Numbered from the stretch's first letter, positions 9,859-19,452 are shown. The stretch is DNA of 29,377 nucleotides from Dokdonella_A sp014338185 (GCA_030263295.1 SZOS01000038.1:1-29377); one strand, 5' to 3'. Numbers and translations: made by a program. The notes: generated by a model from the letters alone, not told the origin.

Positions 9859-10803
9859 ATGCACGTCCCTTCCGCCGCCGCGAGCCGCAGCGACTGGCTC
9901 ACGCCGGTCGAGCTCACCCTGCTCGGTGCAATCTGGGGCGGCTCGTTCCTGTTCATGCGCATCGCGGCGGCGCCGTTCGGCGCGCTGGCGCTGGTGGAAA
10001 TGCGCATCGCGCTCGGCGCGCTCGTGTTGCTGCCGTTCCTGTGGCGTGCGCGTGCGCAGTTCGGCCCGGCGCGCTGGGGTCGGCTGGCGCTGGTCGCCGC
10101 GCTCAACTCGGCGATCCCGTTCACGCTGCTGGCGTGGGGTGCCGAGCGCGCGCCGGCCGGCATCGGCGCGATCGCCAATTCGCTCGCGGCGCTGTGGACC
10201 GTGCTGGTGGCGTTCGTGCTCTATCGCGAACCCATCGGCTGGCTGCGTGGGCTGGCGATGGCCATAGGCGTCGTCGGCGTGATCGTGCTCATGGGCGACA
10301 AGACCAGCGGCGACAACGTGGCCGGCGCCGCGGTCGCGGGCGCGCTGGCCTCGCTGTGCTACGGCTTTTCGAGCAACTTCACCAAGCGCTGGCTGGGCGA
10401 CCTGCCGCCCGTGGCGGCGGTCGCGGCGACCATGCTGTGCGCGGCCGTGATGCTGGCGCCGCTGGCGTGGGCGCATTGGCCGGCAGTGCCACCCGCGCGC
10501 TCGGCGTGGCTGAGCGCGCTCGCACTGGGCGTGGTCTGCACCGGATTCGCCTACGCGGTGTTCTTCCGCCTGATCGCGCGCATCGGGCCGAGCCGCGCCA
10601 CCACCAGCACCTACCTCGTGCCGCTGTTTGGCGTGTTGTGGGGCTGGTTGGTGCTGGGCGAGCAGCCCGGTGCGCACATGCTGCTCGCGGGCGGCCTGAT
10701 CCTGGGCAGCGTGATCGTGAGCCAGCGCGAGGCGCGCCGCCCGGCCGAGATCGCGCGCGAGCGCGTGGCCGCGAGCGAGACCCACCTCGGCGGCGAGACC
10801 TGA
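9859..10803 (+). CDS. EamA/DMT family transporter
   Basis: A 314-residue inner-membrane protein with about ten helices in two EamA repeats. The first repeat opens with LTLLGAIWGGSFLFMRIAAA. The second begins near VAGAAVAGALASLCYGFSSN and ends with TSTYLVPLFGVLWGWLVLGE, a typical EamA final loop. The family exports amino acids or other small metabolites or drugs; the substrate cannot be read from sequence. The ATG at 9859 is chosen because upstream in-frame codons are Arg/Ala/Cys-rich and unlike a membrane protein. A TATGCT hexamer at 9821-9826 may be its -10. Its TGA (10801-10803) directly abuts the antisense stop of hrpB within TGATCA, so the two genes converge with no spacer and no room for a terminator. 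Confidence 0.9.
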   Translation: MHVPSAAASRSDWLTPVELTLLGAIWGGSFLFMRIAAAPFGALALVEMRIALGALVLLPFLWRARAQFGPARWGRLALVAALNSAIPFTLLAWGAERAPAGIGAIANSLAALWTVLVAFVLYREPIGWLRGLAMAIGVVGVIVLMGDKTSGDNVAGAAVAGALASLCYGFSSNFTKRWLGDLPPVAAVAATMLCAAVMLAPLAWAHWPAVPPARSAWLSALALGVVCTGFAYAVFFRLIARIGPSRATTSTYLVPLFGVLWGWLVLGEQPGAHMLLAGGLILGSVIVSQREARRPAEIARERVAASETHLGGET

Positions 10804-13341
10804 TCAGCTGCCGCGCGGCTTGGCACGGTGCGTGGGCCGCGCGCTCCACGGATCGTCCGGCCACGGATGCCGCGGATAGCGACCCTTGAGCTCCTTTTTC
10901 ACCTCGGGGTAGGTGCGCGCCCAGAAGCTGCGCAGGTCGCGCGTGACCTGCACCGGCTTGCCGCCGGGCGAGAGCAGGTGCAGCGTGAGCGGCACCTGGC
11001 CGCCGGCGATGCGTGGCGTGTCGGCCAGCCCGAACAGTTCCTGCAGCTTGACCGCGAGCACGGGTGTGTCGGCATCGCTGTAGTCGATGGGCCGCTGCAT
11101 GCCACTGGGCACTTCGATCGCAGGCGGCGCCAGCTGGTCGAGCGCGACCCGTTGCACATGGTCGAGCTGCGCGGCCAGTGCCTGCGACAACTCGGCCGGC
11201 GCCAGCGCCTCGAGGCGGCGTTTGCCGGCCAGGCACGGCGCCAGCCATTGCTCGAGCGTCGCGAGCAAGGCCTCGTCGGAGAAATCCGGCAGCCCCAGCG
11301 CCGCGTTCCAGCCGCGCAGTGCGCTGACGCGCTGGCGCAGCGCAAGTGCGGGCCCGCTCCAGGGCAGGCTCGCCAGGCCCAGTTCGCGCACCGCGGCGAT
11401 GAGCGCGGGCACGCTGTCCTGCGCGGTCGCGGGCACGCTGCGGCGTTCGAGCACGATCGCGCCGAAGCGGCGTTCCTCGCAGGCATCGACCGCGCGCGTG
11501 TCGCGGTTCCAGCGCACCGTGCGCACGCGCGCGAACTGGTCCGCGAACGCGTCCTCGAGCAGGTCCGGATCCAGCGGCGCGGCCGCGAGGATGAGGCTGT
11601 CGCGCGGGTCGAAGCGCAGGTCGATCACCACCAGCCAGGGTTCGCCGTACAGCGCGCTGTCGTCGGCCAGGTGCGCGCCGCGCCCGTTGGCCAGCGTGTA
11701 ACGACGTGGCTGGGCCGGATCCTGGCGCGCGATGCGGTCGGGAAACGCATGGGCCAGCAGGTTGCCGGCGACCAGCGCCGCGATGCCGGTGCGTGGCGCC
11801 GCGGCGGCGGCGCGCCCGGCATCCGGCGCGGCATGGGCGCCGGCCACGCGTGCGCGCCAGGCATCGGCCGCACGCGCGATCGCCGCCAGCGCTTCGCGAT
11901 CCACGCCCGCAGCCACGCCCCTGCGCGCACGCCAGTCCTGCAGCGCCTGCACGCGCAGGCGAAAGTCGTCATTGCGCGCAGCTTCGCCGCGCAGCGGGCT
12001 GCGCGCTTCGACCAGTGCGATGCAGTCGGCCGCGAGTGCGCGCTGCGCCGGTGCCGCGCGCAGCAGCGCCGCGGCCAGTCGCGGCTGGGTGCCGAGCGCG
12101 AGCATGCGGCGTCCGTGCGCGGTGATGCGCAGGTCGGCATCGAGCGCGCCGAGGCGTTGCAGCAGTTCGCGCGCCTGCGCGAGCGGGCCGGGGGGCGGCG
12201 CATCGAGCCAGCGCAGCTCGGCGCTGCCCCAGGCCGCAAGCTCCAGCGCGAGCTGTGACAGTTCCACCTGTGCGATCTCGGGTCGGCGCTCGGCGTCGAG
12301 CCGTTTGCTCTGCGGCCACAGCCGCCAGGCATGGCCGGGACCGAGGCGACCGGCGCGACCGGCGCGCTGGTCGGCCGAAGCCTGGGCGATCGCCACGGTC
12401 TGCAAGCGCGTGAAGCCCGAGTTGGGATCCAGCCGCGGTTCGCGCGCGAGGCCGAGGTCGACCACGCCACGCACGCCGGGCAGGGTCAGGCTCGATTCGG
12501 CCACGTTGGTCGCCAGCACCACGCGGCGGCGACCGGCGGCCGCCGGCGCGAGCGCGGCGTGCTGCTCGCCCAGCGCGAGTTCGCCGTGCAGCGCGACGAG
12601 ATCGACCCCGCCGCCGGCCAGCGCGGCGAGCGCGGCGCGGGCAGCGTCTATTTCGCGCTTGCCGGGCAGGAACACCAGCACGTCGCCGGGGTCGGCTGCG
12701 AGCGCGGCCTCGACCGCACGCCGCAAGTGCGCGAGCCAGCCGCGCTCGGGCCAGGCCTCGCCCGTGCGCGCGGGTGGATGAGCCACCTGTACCGGAAAGC
12801 TGCGTCCGGCGCTGGCCAGCTGCGGCGCGTCGAACCAGCGCGCGATGCGCGCGCCGTCGAGCGTGGCCGACATGATCACCAGGCGCAGGTCGGGGCGCAG
12901 GTTGGCCTGCACGTCGAGTGCGAGGGCGGCGCCGAGGTCGCCATGCAGGTGGCGCTCGTGGAACTCGTCGAACAGGATCGCGGCGATGCCACGCAGTTCC
13001 GGATCGTCCTGGATCAGGCGCGTGAGGATGCCTTCGGTCACCACTTCGATGCGCGTGGCCGCCGACACCCTGGCCTCGAAGCGGATGCGGTAGCCGACCC
13101 GGGCGCCGACCGCCTCGCCCAGTTGCGCGGCCATGAACTCGGCCGCCGCACGCGCGGCGATGCGGCGTGGTTCGAGCATGAGGATGCGGCCGTCGCCGCG
13201 CCACGGCGCGGCCAGCAGCGCCGGTGGCACGCGCGTGGTCTTGCCCGCGCCGGGCGGCGCCTGCAACACCAGCCGCGGCTGCGCGGCGAGCGCGGCGAGG
13301 ATGTCCGGCAGCAGTGCATCGATCGGCGCCGCTGCGGTCAT
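10804..13341 (-). CDS. hrpB: ATP-dependent helicase HrpB
   Basis: A DEAH/RHA-type superfamily-2 helicase of 845 residues, the usual HrpB size. Walker A is APPGAGKTT at residues 28-36. The Walker B box is DEFH at 125-128, characteristic of HrpB in place of DEAH. Motif III is SAT at 158-160. Motifs V and VI read ATNVAESSLTLPGVRGVVD and QRAGRAGRLGPGHAWRLW. The HrpB C-terminal domain is present (DYSDADTPVLAVKLQELFGL, VPLTLHLLSPGGKPVQVTRD, FWARTYPEVKKELKGRYPRH). Its cellular role is poorly known; RNA unwinding or remodelling is presumed. ATG at 13341 is used; a GTG four codons earlier (13353) is an alternative and neither has a clear Shine-Dalgarno. The gene follows the secreted-protein gene at 13421 on the same strand after 79 bp. 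Confidence 0.95.
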   Translation of the reverse strand: MTAAAPIDALLPDILAALAAQPRLVLQAPPGAGKTTRVPPALLAAPWRGDGRILMLEPRRIAARAAAEFMAAQLGEAVGARVGYRIRFEARVSAATRIEVVTEGILTRLIQDDPELRGIAAILFDEFHERHLHGDLGAALALDVQANLRPDLRLVIMSATLDGARIARWFDAPQLASAGRSFPVQVAHPPARTGEAWPERGWLAHLRRAVEAALAADPGDVLVFLPGKREIDAARAALAALAGGGVDLVALHGELALGEQHAALAPAAAGRRRVVLATNVAESSLTLPGVRGVVDLGLAREPRLDPNSGFTRLQTVAIAQASADQRAGRAGRLGPGHAWRLWPQSKRLDAERRPEIAQVELSQLALELAAWGSAELRWLDAPPPGPLAQARELLQRLGALDADLRITAHGRRMLALGTQPRLAAALLRAAPAQRALAADCIALVEARSPLRGEAARNDDFRLRVQALQDWRARRGVAAGVDREALAAIARAADAWRARVAGAHAAPDAGRAAAAAPRTGIAALVAGNLLAHAFPDRIARQDPAQPRRYTLANGRGAHLADDSALYGEPWLVVIDLRFDPRDSLILAAAPLDPDLLEDAFADQFARVRTVRWNRDTRAVDACEERRFGAIVLERRSVPATAQDSVPALIAAVRELGLASLPWSGPALALRQRVSALRGWNAALGLPDFSDEALLATLEQWLAPCLAGKRRLEALAPAELSQALAAQLDHVQRVALDQLAPPAIEVPSGMQRPIDYSDADTPVLAVKLQELFGLADTPRIAGGQVPLTLHLLSPGGKPVQVTRDLRSFWARTYPEVKKELKGRYPRHPWPDDPWSARPTHRAKPRGS

Positions 13342-13420
13342 CGCGGTCGGCACCGGGAACCGAGCCGCATGGCAAGGCGGCCACGGGCGGCGGCCGCCTG
13401 CCCCTGCAGCCGCCGCCGCA

Positions 13421-14548
13421 TTATTCGCAAAGCATGCCGTTGGCGCTGAGCAGGCGCGTGTAGCTGATCGTGCCGGTGATGACCGGGACGCCGGCCGCCA
13501 ACGTCTGATTGGGTGTGAACTCCACGTCCATGCGCGTGCAATCGTGCAGGCTCACGTGGATCCTGCCCCAGTCGAGCGTGGCGTTGCCGGTGGTCAGGTA
13601 CGAAACCGGAATGTCCAGCGCGCGGACGCCACCCGCCACGGGGTCGAACGCGGCGCTGCCGACGATCCAGAACGGCTGCTCGTTGCCGTCCTTGGTCAGC
13701 AGGTCGACCACCACTTGGCGGCGCCGCGGATTGGCGACGTCATAGCCCTCGGCGACCTGCACGATCAGGCCTTCATTGCGCTCGGGGTTGTACCACTGCG
13801 CGGCGGCGTAGCCATCCAGCGGCAACGGCGCGAACGCGTCCGGATAGGTCGCCTCGGTCGGCTCGTAGGCAGGCACCGTGATGTCGACGCTGGTGCCCGT
13901 GCCGCCGAGCACGTTGAGCTTGAACGCGGCGTTGAAGTCGTGCTGCGCGGCACCCGCGATCGCGTAGTTCTCGAGCACGAAGGTTTCGCTGCGTGGCATC
14001 TGCACCGCGTAGGCTGCTTCCGACACCACCGTGTTGGGCTCCTGCGCGACACGGATCACGCCGAACTCGGTGGTGCCCTTGGTGATCATGAATCGCGGCC
14101 GCAACGGGATTGCGGCGGTGACCGCATCGTCGGCGCGATCCGCCCGCACCAGGGTGATCGCGTTGTGACCGCCGGTGGTGCCATAGGGCGTGGGGCGACC
14201 GCTGCTGCTGCATGGCACGCGCCACACCGTGACCACGAGGTTCTCGAGGGTGCCACCGCCGCTGGGGGTGACCGCATAGGCCGGCACCGTCGCGCTCCAG
14301 GTCGTGCCCACCGGCTTGTCGGGCAGCGGATAGGCCGCGCAACTGGGCGGATAGCTGCGATAGGCATTGACCATCGGCGTGCCGACGCTGCCGACCGTAC
14401 CGGCGGCCTTGGCCACCGGTGCGGCGCGGGCGGCCCCGGCGGGCACGCGGTAATCGGGCTGGGCCGTCAGCTGCACGGGCGCTGCGGCAAGGCCGCCCGA
14501 GGTTGCGGCAAGGACCAGCATGAGTGCCGGATTCAGCTTGTGCTTCAT
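13421..14548 (-). CDS. Secreted four-cysteine protein, copy A of a tandem paralogous pair
   Basis: A 375-residue protein with a Sec signal peptide (MKHKLNPALMLVLAATSGGL, cleavage near LAAA). The mature region carries NAYRSYPPSCAAYPLPDK (Cys70), VVTVWRVPCSSSG (Cys113), SLHDCTRMDVEFTP (Cys337) and a last-but-one residue Cys374 (ANGMLCE). All four cysteines recur in copy B, so two disulfides are likely. The central block QWYNPERNEGLIVQVAEGYD then VDLLTKDGNEQPFWIVGSAAF resembles the secreted W-x-N-P...G...D-x-G-x-P-x-W modules common in Xanthomonadales; that relation is my inference. No catalytic motif is evident and function is unknown; an envelope or extracellular binding role is possible. The ATG at 14548 has GGAG eight bases upstream. 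It lies downstream of copy B, behind a strong terminator, so it probably has its own promoter. Confidence 0.82.
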   Translation of the reverse strand: MKHKLNPALMLVLAATSGGLAAAPVQLTAQPDYRVPAGAARAAPVAKAAGTVGSVGTPMVNAYRSYPPSCAAYPLPDKPVGTTWSATVPAYAVTPSGGGTLENLVVTVWRVPCSSSGRPTPYGTTGGHNAITLVRADRADDAVTAAIPLRPRFMITKGTTEFGVIRVAQEPNTVVSEAAYAVQMPRSETFVLENYAIAGAAQHDFNAAFKLNVLGGTGTSVDITVPAYEPTEATYPDAFAPLPLDGYAAAQWYNPERNEGLIVQVAEGYDVANPRRRQVVVDLLTKDGNEQPFWIVGSAAFDPVAGGVRALDIPVSYLTTGNATLDWGRIHVSLHDCTRMDVEFTPNQTLAAGVPVITGTISYTRLLSANGMLCE

Positions 14549-14616
14549 GGTGCGAGCTCCAACGACCGTCATGGCCACAGGGTTGGGCAGGGTAGCGCAA
14601 TGTCGCCCGCCACCAC

Positions 14617-14647
14617 AAAAAACAACGGGCGGCCAGGCCGCCCGTTG
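14617..14647 (-). terminator. Rho-independent terminator between the two secreted paralogues
   Basis: Read on the minus strand, an 11-bp perfect stem (CAACGGGCGGC / GCCGCCCGTTG, arms at 14637-14647 and 14623-14633) with a 3-base loop is followed by six T (14622-14617). It lies 20 bp after the stop of copy B and 69 bp before the start of copy A, so it separates the two tandem genes transcriptionally. Confidence 0.93.
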
Positions 14648-14666
14648 GAATGGGATCATCGCCGGC

Positions 14667-15863
14667 TCACTCGCACATCATGCCGTTGGCGGTGAAGATG
14701 CGGTCATAGAGCGTGTTGCCGCTGAACACCGGCACCGGCAGCGGCAGGCCGCTGCGCGGCGTGAACGTCATGCTGAGCTTGTTGCAGCTGACCAGGCGCA
14801 ACTGCGCGCTGCCCCAGTCGCGCGTGGCATTGCCGTTGATGAGGTAGGCCAGCGGGATCGTGAGCGAGGTGGCGCCGGTCGGGTCGAACGCGGCACTGCC
14901 GACGATCCAGAACGGATTGCCGTTGGTGTCGAGCGTGAGCAGGTCGATGATGACCTGGCGCCGCGCCGGATGCGCGCCGTCGTAGCCCTCGGCCACCTGC
15001 ACGATCACGCCTTCGCTGAGCGCGGGATTGAAGTACTGCGCGGCGAGGTAGCCATCGAGCGGCAGTGCCGCCAGGCCGCTGCCGGTGTAGTCGCCCATGG
15101 TCAGCACGGTGGCGCCGGAGCCGCTGATGAACGGATCGATCGCCAGCGAGAACGCGTAGCTGTAGTAGTGGGCGTAGTCGAGGTCGAGCGCGCCGCTCGA
15201 CCGGACCATGTAGTAGTTCTCGAGCACGTAGGTCGTGCTCACGAACACGGGGGCGTCGTAGGGGCCGTCGGCGACGAAGGTGTTCGGCTCGGTGGCCGCG
15301 CGCACCGCACTGGCGGCGTCGTTGAAGCCGATCCCGCCCTGCTGGATGTTGAGCAGCGGGAAGGTCGGGAAGCGGTCGGTGCGAGCCTCGTTGGCCGCAT
15401 CGCGATCGATGCGCAGCAAGGTCATCGCGTTGCCGCCGCCATCATTGTTGTAGGGCAGGTTGCTGGCGCCGCTGCTGCTGCAGGGCACGCGCCACAGGGT
15501 GATCGTGACGGTCTCCGGCGTGACCACGTTGCCGCTCATGTCGCGCGTGTACAGCGCCATGCGCCGGCTCACGGTGGCGCCGCTGGCCTTGTCGGGCAAC
15601 GGCCACGCGGCGCAGCTGGGCGGGTAGGCGCGGAACTCGTTGACCAGCGGCGTGCCCGAGTTGGTGTGGCTGCCCATGACCTTGGCCCCGCCCTGGCGCG
15701 CCTTGGCGGCCGCGGCGGTCAACGTGGCCAGTCGGGCGCGGGCGTTGGCCACGGCGCTTTCATGGTATTGGCGCGCCGCGTCGGCGCCGGCATCGGCCGC
15801 GACGGCGGGAACGGCGAACAGCATCGCAGCGGTGAACGACAGCAGGCTCAGGGCTTTCATCAT
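14667..15863 (-). CDS. Secreted four-cysteine protein, copy B of a tandem paralogous pair
   Basis: A 398-residue secreted protein with signal peptide MMKALSLLSFTAAMLFAVPA ending VAA^DA. A helical, Ala/Arg-rich stretch of about 40 residues, absent from copy A, follows. The core parallels copy A throughout: VNEFRAYPPSCAAWPLPDK (Cys84), ITLWRVPCSSSG (Cys128), NAMTLLRIDRD, FNPALSEGVIVQVAEGYDG, RRQVIIDLLT, FWIVGSAAFDPTG, GNATRDWGSAQLRLVSCNK (Cys360) and ANGMMCE (Cys397). Copy B has an extra segment rich in Tyr (DLDYAHYYSYAFSLAID) where copy A is shorter. Two adjacent ATGs (15863 and 15860) follow GAGGA; either could start. Function is unknown. The pair looks like an old gene duplication, since identity is confined to blocks. 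It is divergent from tatD with 143 bp between. Confidence 0.82.
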   Translation of the reverse strand: MMKALSLLSFTAAMLFAVPAVAADAGADAARQYHESAVANARARLATLTAAAAKARQGGAKVMGSHTNSGTPLVNEFRAYPPSCAAWPLPDKASGATVSRRMALYTRDMSGNVVTPETVTITLWRVPCSSSGASNLPYNNDGGGNAMTLLRIDRDAANEARTDRFPTFPLLNIQQGGIGFNDAASAVRAATEPNTFVADGPYDAPVFVSTTYVLENYYMVRSSGALDLDYAHYYSYAFSLAIDPFISGSGATVLTMGDYTGSGLAALPLDGYLAAQYFNPALSEGVIVQVAEGYDGAHPARRQVIIDLLTLDTNGNPFWIVGSAAFDPTGATSLTIPLAYLINGNATRDWGSAQLRLVSCNKLSMTFTPRSGLPLPVPVFSGNTLYDRIFTANGMMCE

Positions 15864-16006
15864 GGGTTCCTCGCAACAGGTCGCGCGAGCATCATCGCAC
15901 GGCGGTGAATTGGCAGTGAACCGCGCCCGGCGCGTGATGCAGTCCACGCTCGCGCCGCGAGGCCGGTCACGGATAATGCGCGGTTCCGGAACCGACCTGG
16001 TCGCGC

Positions 16007-16813
16007 ATGAGCGAGCCTGCACCCGCCGAGCTGATCGACATCGGCGCCAACCTCACCCACGAATCCTTCCGCGCCGACTTCGACGCGGTGCTCGCGCGTG
16101 CCCGTGCGGCCGGGGTCGCCGGCATCGTGGTGACCGGGGCGAGCGCGGCCGGCAGCCGCGCCGCCCATGCGCTCGCGCAACAGCACCCGCGGCTGCTGCA
16201 TGCGACCGCGGGCGTGCATCCGCACCATGCGCATGACTACGACGAGGCCACCGACGCGCTGTTGCGCGAGCTGGCCGCGACGCCGCAGGTCAAGGCCGTG
16301 GGTGAGACCGGCCTGGACTACTACCGCAACTATTCGCCGCGCGAGGCGCAGATCGTCGCGTTCGAGCGCCAGCTCGCGATCGGCGCCGACAGCGGCAAGC
16401 CGCTGTTCCTGCACCAGCGCGACGCGCATGCCGACTTCATCGCCTGCCTCGACCGCGTGCGCACGCGCCTCGCGCGCGTGGTCGTGCACTGCTTCACCGG
16501 TGAGCGCGCCGAGCTCATCGATTACCTCGACCGCGACTGCCACATCGGCATCACCGGCTGGATCTGCGACGAGCGCCGCGGCCAGCACCTGCGCGAGCTG
16601 GTGCGGCTGGTGCCGCGCGGCCGGCTCATGATCGAGACCGACGCGCCCTACCTGCTGCCGCGCGACCTCGTGCCCAAGCCCTCGCACCGGCGCAACGAGC
16701 CGATGTACCTTGCGCATGTGTGCGCCGCGGTGGCCGCCGCGCGCGGCGAGGCCGTCGCCGACACCGCGGCGCACAGCAGTGCCACCGCGCGCGCGTTCTT
16801 CGCGCTCGAGTGA
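16007..16813 (+). CDS. tatD: TatD family metal-dependent hydrolase / 3'-5' DNase
   Basis: The 268-residue protein matches TatD proper rather than YcfH or YjjV. The first strand is LIDIGANLTHESF, with Asn in place of the second His as in E. coli TatD. TAGVHPHHAHDY, VGETGLDYYRNYSP, FLHQRDAHADF, VVHCFTGERAEL and GITGWICDERRG follow. Next comes IETDAPYLLPRDL and RRNEP. These give the expected His, Glu and Asp metal ligands of a TIM-barrel hydrolase. E. coli TatD degrades single-stranded DNA or RNA from the 3' end and is implicated in DNA repair and quality control. The ATG at 16007 fits the family start. A GATAAT-like hexamer about 35 bp upstream could be the -10. Its stop lies 6 bp from the convergent yadH stop. 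No tatABC genes are present. Confidence 0.93.
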   Translation: MSEPAPAELIDIGANLTHESFRADFDAVLARARAAGVAGIVVTGASAAGSRAAHALAQQHPRLLHATAGVHPHHAHDYDEATDALLRELAATPQVKAVGETGLDYYRNYSPREAQIVAFERQLAIGADSGKPLFLHQRDAHADFIACLDRVRTRLARVVVHCFTGERAELIDYLDRDCHIGITGWICDERRGQHLRELVRLVPRGRLMIETDAPYLLPRDLVPKPSHRRNEPMYLAHVCAAVAAARGEAVADTAAHSSATARAFFALE

Positions 16814-16819
16814 GGCGCT

Positions 16820-17592
16820 TCAGCTGCGCAGGCCGACGCCGCGCCGCAGCAGGTGCAGCGCCACCAGCGTGAGCGTGATGGCGAACCCGAGCATCACCGC
16901 GTAGGCGTAGCCGAGCCCGATGTCGCTGATGTCGAGCAGGCCGTAGCGGAACGCATCGACCATGTACAGGATCGGATTGGCATGGCTGATCTGCCGCCAC
17001 GGCGAACCGAGCATGTCGACCGAGTAGAACACGCCGCCGAGGTAGGTGAGCGGCGTGAGCATGAAGGTGGGCACCAGCGCGACGTCGTCGAACTTCTTGG
17101 CATACAGCGCGTTGATGAAGCCGGCCAGCGCGAACACGATCGAGGTCAGCAGGATCGTCGACAGCGTCACCCAGGGATGGTGCATCTGGATACGCGTGAA
17201 CAGCAGCGAGATGCCGAGCACGATGATCGCGACCATGAAGCCGCGCAGCACCGCGCCGGCCACGTAACCGGACAGCAGCACCCAGCCGGGCATCGGCGAG
17301 GCCAGCATCTCCTCGACGTAATGGCCGAACTTGGCGCTGAAGAACGACGACGAGATGTTGCCGTAGCTGTTGGTGACCACCGCCATCATGATGAGGCCGG
17401 GCACGATGTAGTCGATGTAGCCGACGCCGGGCACGATCTCGCCGATGCGGCTGCCGATGAGCGTGCCGAAGATGACGAAATACAGCGTCATCGTGATGGC
17501 CGAAGGCAGCAGCGTCTGGGTCCAGATGCGCAGGATCCGCGCCACCTCGCGCCGCGCCACGGTGGCAAACGCGATCCACTGGCCGGCCGCGT

Positions 17593-17596
<4 letters not shown>
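16820..17596 (-). CDS. yadH: ABC-2 type transporter permease (YadH-like)
   Basis: A 258-residue inner-membrane protein with six predicted helices, of the ABC-2 permease type. The N-terminal cytoplasmic helix FATVARREVARILRIWTQTL leads to LPSAITMTLYFVIFGTLIGS. Then come IVPGLIMMAVVTNSYGNISS and FFSAKFGHYVEEMLASPMPG, the conserved coupling loop. The end includes LTPLTYLGGVFYSVDMLG and NPILYMVDAFRYGLLD, both typical of YadH. It pairs with the ATPase YadG, whose stop overlaps this start by 4 bp (ATGA), so the two are translationally coupled and form one exporter. The substrate is not known for this family in general; lipid, polysaccharide or drug export are suggestions. Confidence 0.92.
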
Positions 17597-18537
<941 letters not shown>

Positions 18538-18608
18538 CGCAGCGGGCGGGGCGGGCAGGCGGCGCCTGATAGTATAGACGGCTGCCCCAAGTCCAACGCA
18601 GCGTGCCG

Positions 18609-19352
18609 ATGGAACTTTTCAAGTTGCGCCTGGTGGCCAGCCACATGCTGGCACCGTCGGTGCGCCACCTGGTGTTCGAGCGTGCCGACGGCGCGCCCGT
18701 CGCATTCGTGCCCGGCCAGTTCATCCAGATCCATTTCCATTACGCCGACGGCACGCCGACGCGGCGCAGCTACTCGATCGGCACCATCGGTGATGGCAAG
18801 ACACCCGCGACAAGGCTCGAAATCGCCGTGTCCTATGTCGAGGGCGGCGCCGCCACCGCGCTGCTGTCGCAGCTCGACGAAGGCGGCACGGTCGAGGCGA
18901 GCGGTCCGTTCGGGCGCTTCTGTCTGCAGCCCAATGACAGCAACCAGCGCTACCTGCTGGTCGCGACGGGCACCGGGGTCACGCCCTATCGCGCGATGCT
19001 TGGCCAGATCCGCCAGCTCAGCGCCACGCGCGGCTGCAGCTTTGCGCTCGTCTACGGCGCGCGCAGCGAGACCGAACTGCTGTATGGCGAAGAGTTCGAG
19101 GCCTTCGCGCGCGAGGTGCCGGCGTTCTCGTTCCACCCCTGCTTCAGCCGCGTGCCGCGCGCGGTACCGCGGCCCAACGACCGCAATGGCCGCGTGCAGG
19201 TCGCGCTGGGCGAACTCGCGCCCAATGCCACACACGACATCGCCTACCTGTGCGGCAATCCCGACATGGTCGACGAGGCCTTTGCGATGCTCAAGGCCGC
19301 CGGCCTGGGCGTGGCGCAGATCCGCCGCGAGAAGTACGTCAGCAGCAAGTGA
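18609..19352 (+). CDS. Ferredoxin/flavodoxin-NADP reductase-like flavoprotein
   Basis: A 247-residue FAD and NAD(P)-binding oxidoreductase. The FAD-binding motif is RRSYSIG at 52-58, preceded by FVPGQFIQIHF. The NAD(P) pyrophosphate loop is LVATGTGVTPYRAML at 117-131. VYGARSETELLYGEEF and YLCGNPDMVDEAFAML complete the FNR fold, and the chain ends RREKYVSSK. There is no [2Fe-2S] domain, so it acts with a separate electron carrier such as ferredoxin or flavodoxin. ATG at 18609 is used; a GTG two codons earlier is possible. The last 50 bp lie in a 109-bp direct repeat whose second copy, 1.6 kb away, holds a dead copy of this C-terminus. Compared with the dead copy, the functional copy differs by one coding base (Tyr versus His codon). 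Confidence 0.85.
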   Translation: MELFKLRLVASHMLAPSVRHLVFERADGAPVAFVPGQFIQIHFHYADGTPTRRSYSIGTIGDGKTPATRLEIAVSYVEGGAATALLSQLDEGGTVEASGPFGRFCLQPNDSNQRYLLVATGTGVTPYRAMLGQIRQLSATRGCSFALVYGARSETELLYGEEFEAFAREVPAFSFHPCFSRVPRAVPRPNDRNGRVQVALGELAPNATHDIAYLCGNPDMVDEAFAMLKAAGLGVAQIRREKYVSSK

Positions 19353-19411
19353 CGCCGCCCGCGCGGGTGGCACACGCGGCCGGCGGCAGCACGAACCGCA
19401 ACGGCAGCGAT
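19303..19411 (+). repeat. 109-bp direct repeat, copy 1 (convergent gene junction)
   Basis: It matches 20901-21009 in the same orientation with three differences in 109 bases. It contains the true 3' end of the reductase gene (stop at 19350-19352) and a relict antisense 3' end of the secreted-protein gene that is intact at copy 2. Homology stops abruptly at both edges: flanks GCCG before versus ACCC at copy 2, and CGGGG after versus TGCGT. Confidence 0.93.
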
Positions 19412-19452
19412 CGGGGCAGCTCGGGGTCCGGCGCCTGGCCACGATACGTGGG
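19339..19452 (-). pseudogene. Relict C-terminus related to the secreted protein at 20937-21560
   Basis: On the minus strand the copy-1 repeat encodes SLPLRFVLPPAACATRAGGV and the same TCC-stop ending as the intact gene. Upstream of the repeat the frame reads TYRGQAPDPELPR before meeting TGA at 19453-19455. There is no start codon and no room for a whole gene. It is either a truncated duplicate or the tail of a lost diverged paralogue: the few residues beyond the repeat also look like a Pro-rich linker, as in the intact protein. Confidence 0.6.

Noticed and set aside
8113..10785. Long minus-strand open frame (890 codons) opposite the MBL-fold and EamA genes
   Set aside because: Its product is an Arg/His/Ala/Gln-rich shadow with no domain, and it lies antisense to two well-supported genes. 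Such frames are common in GC-rich DNA.
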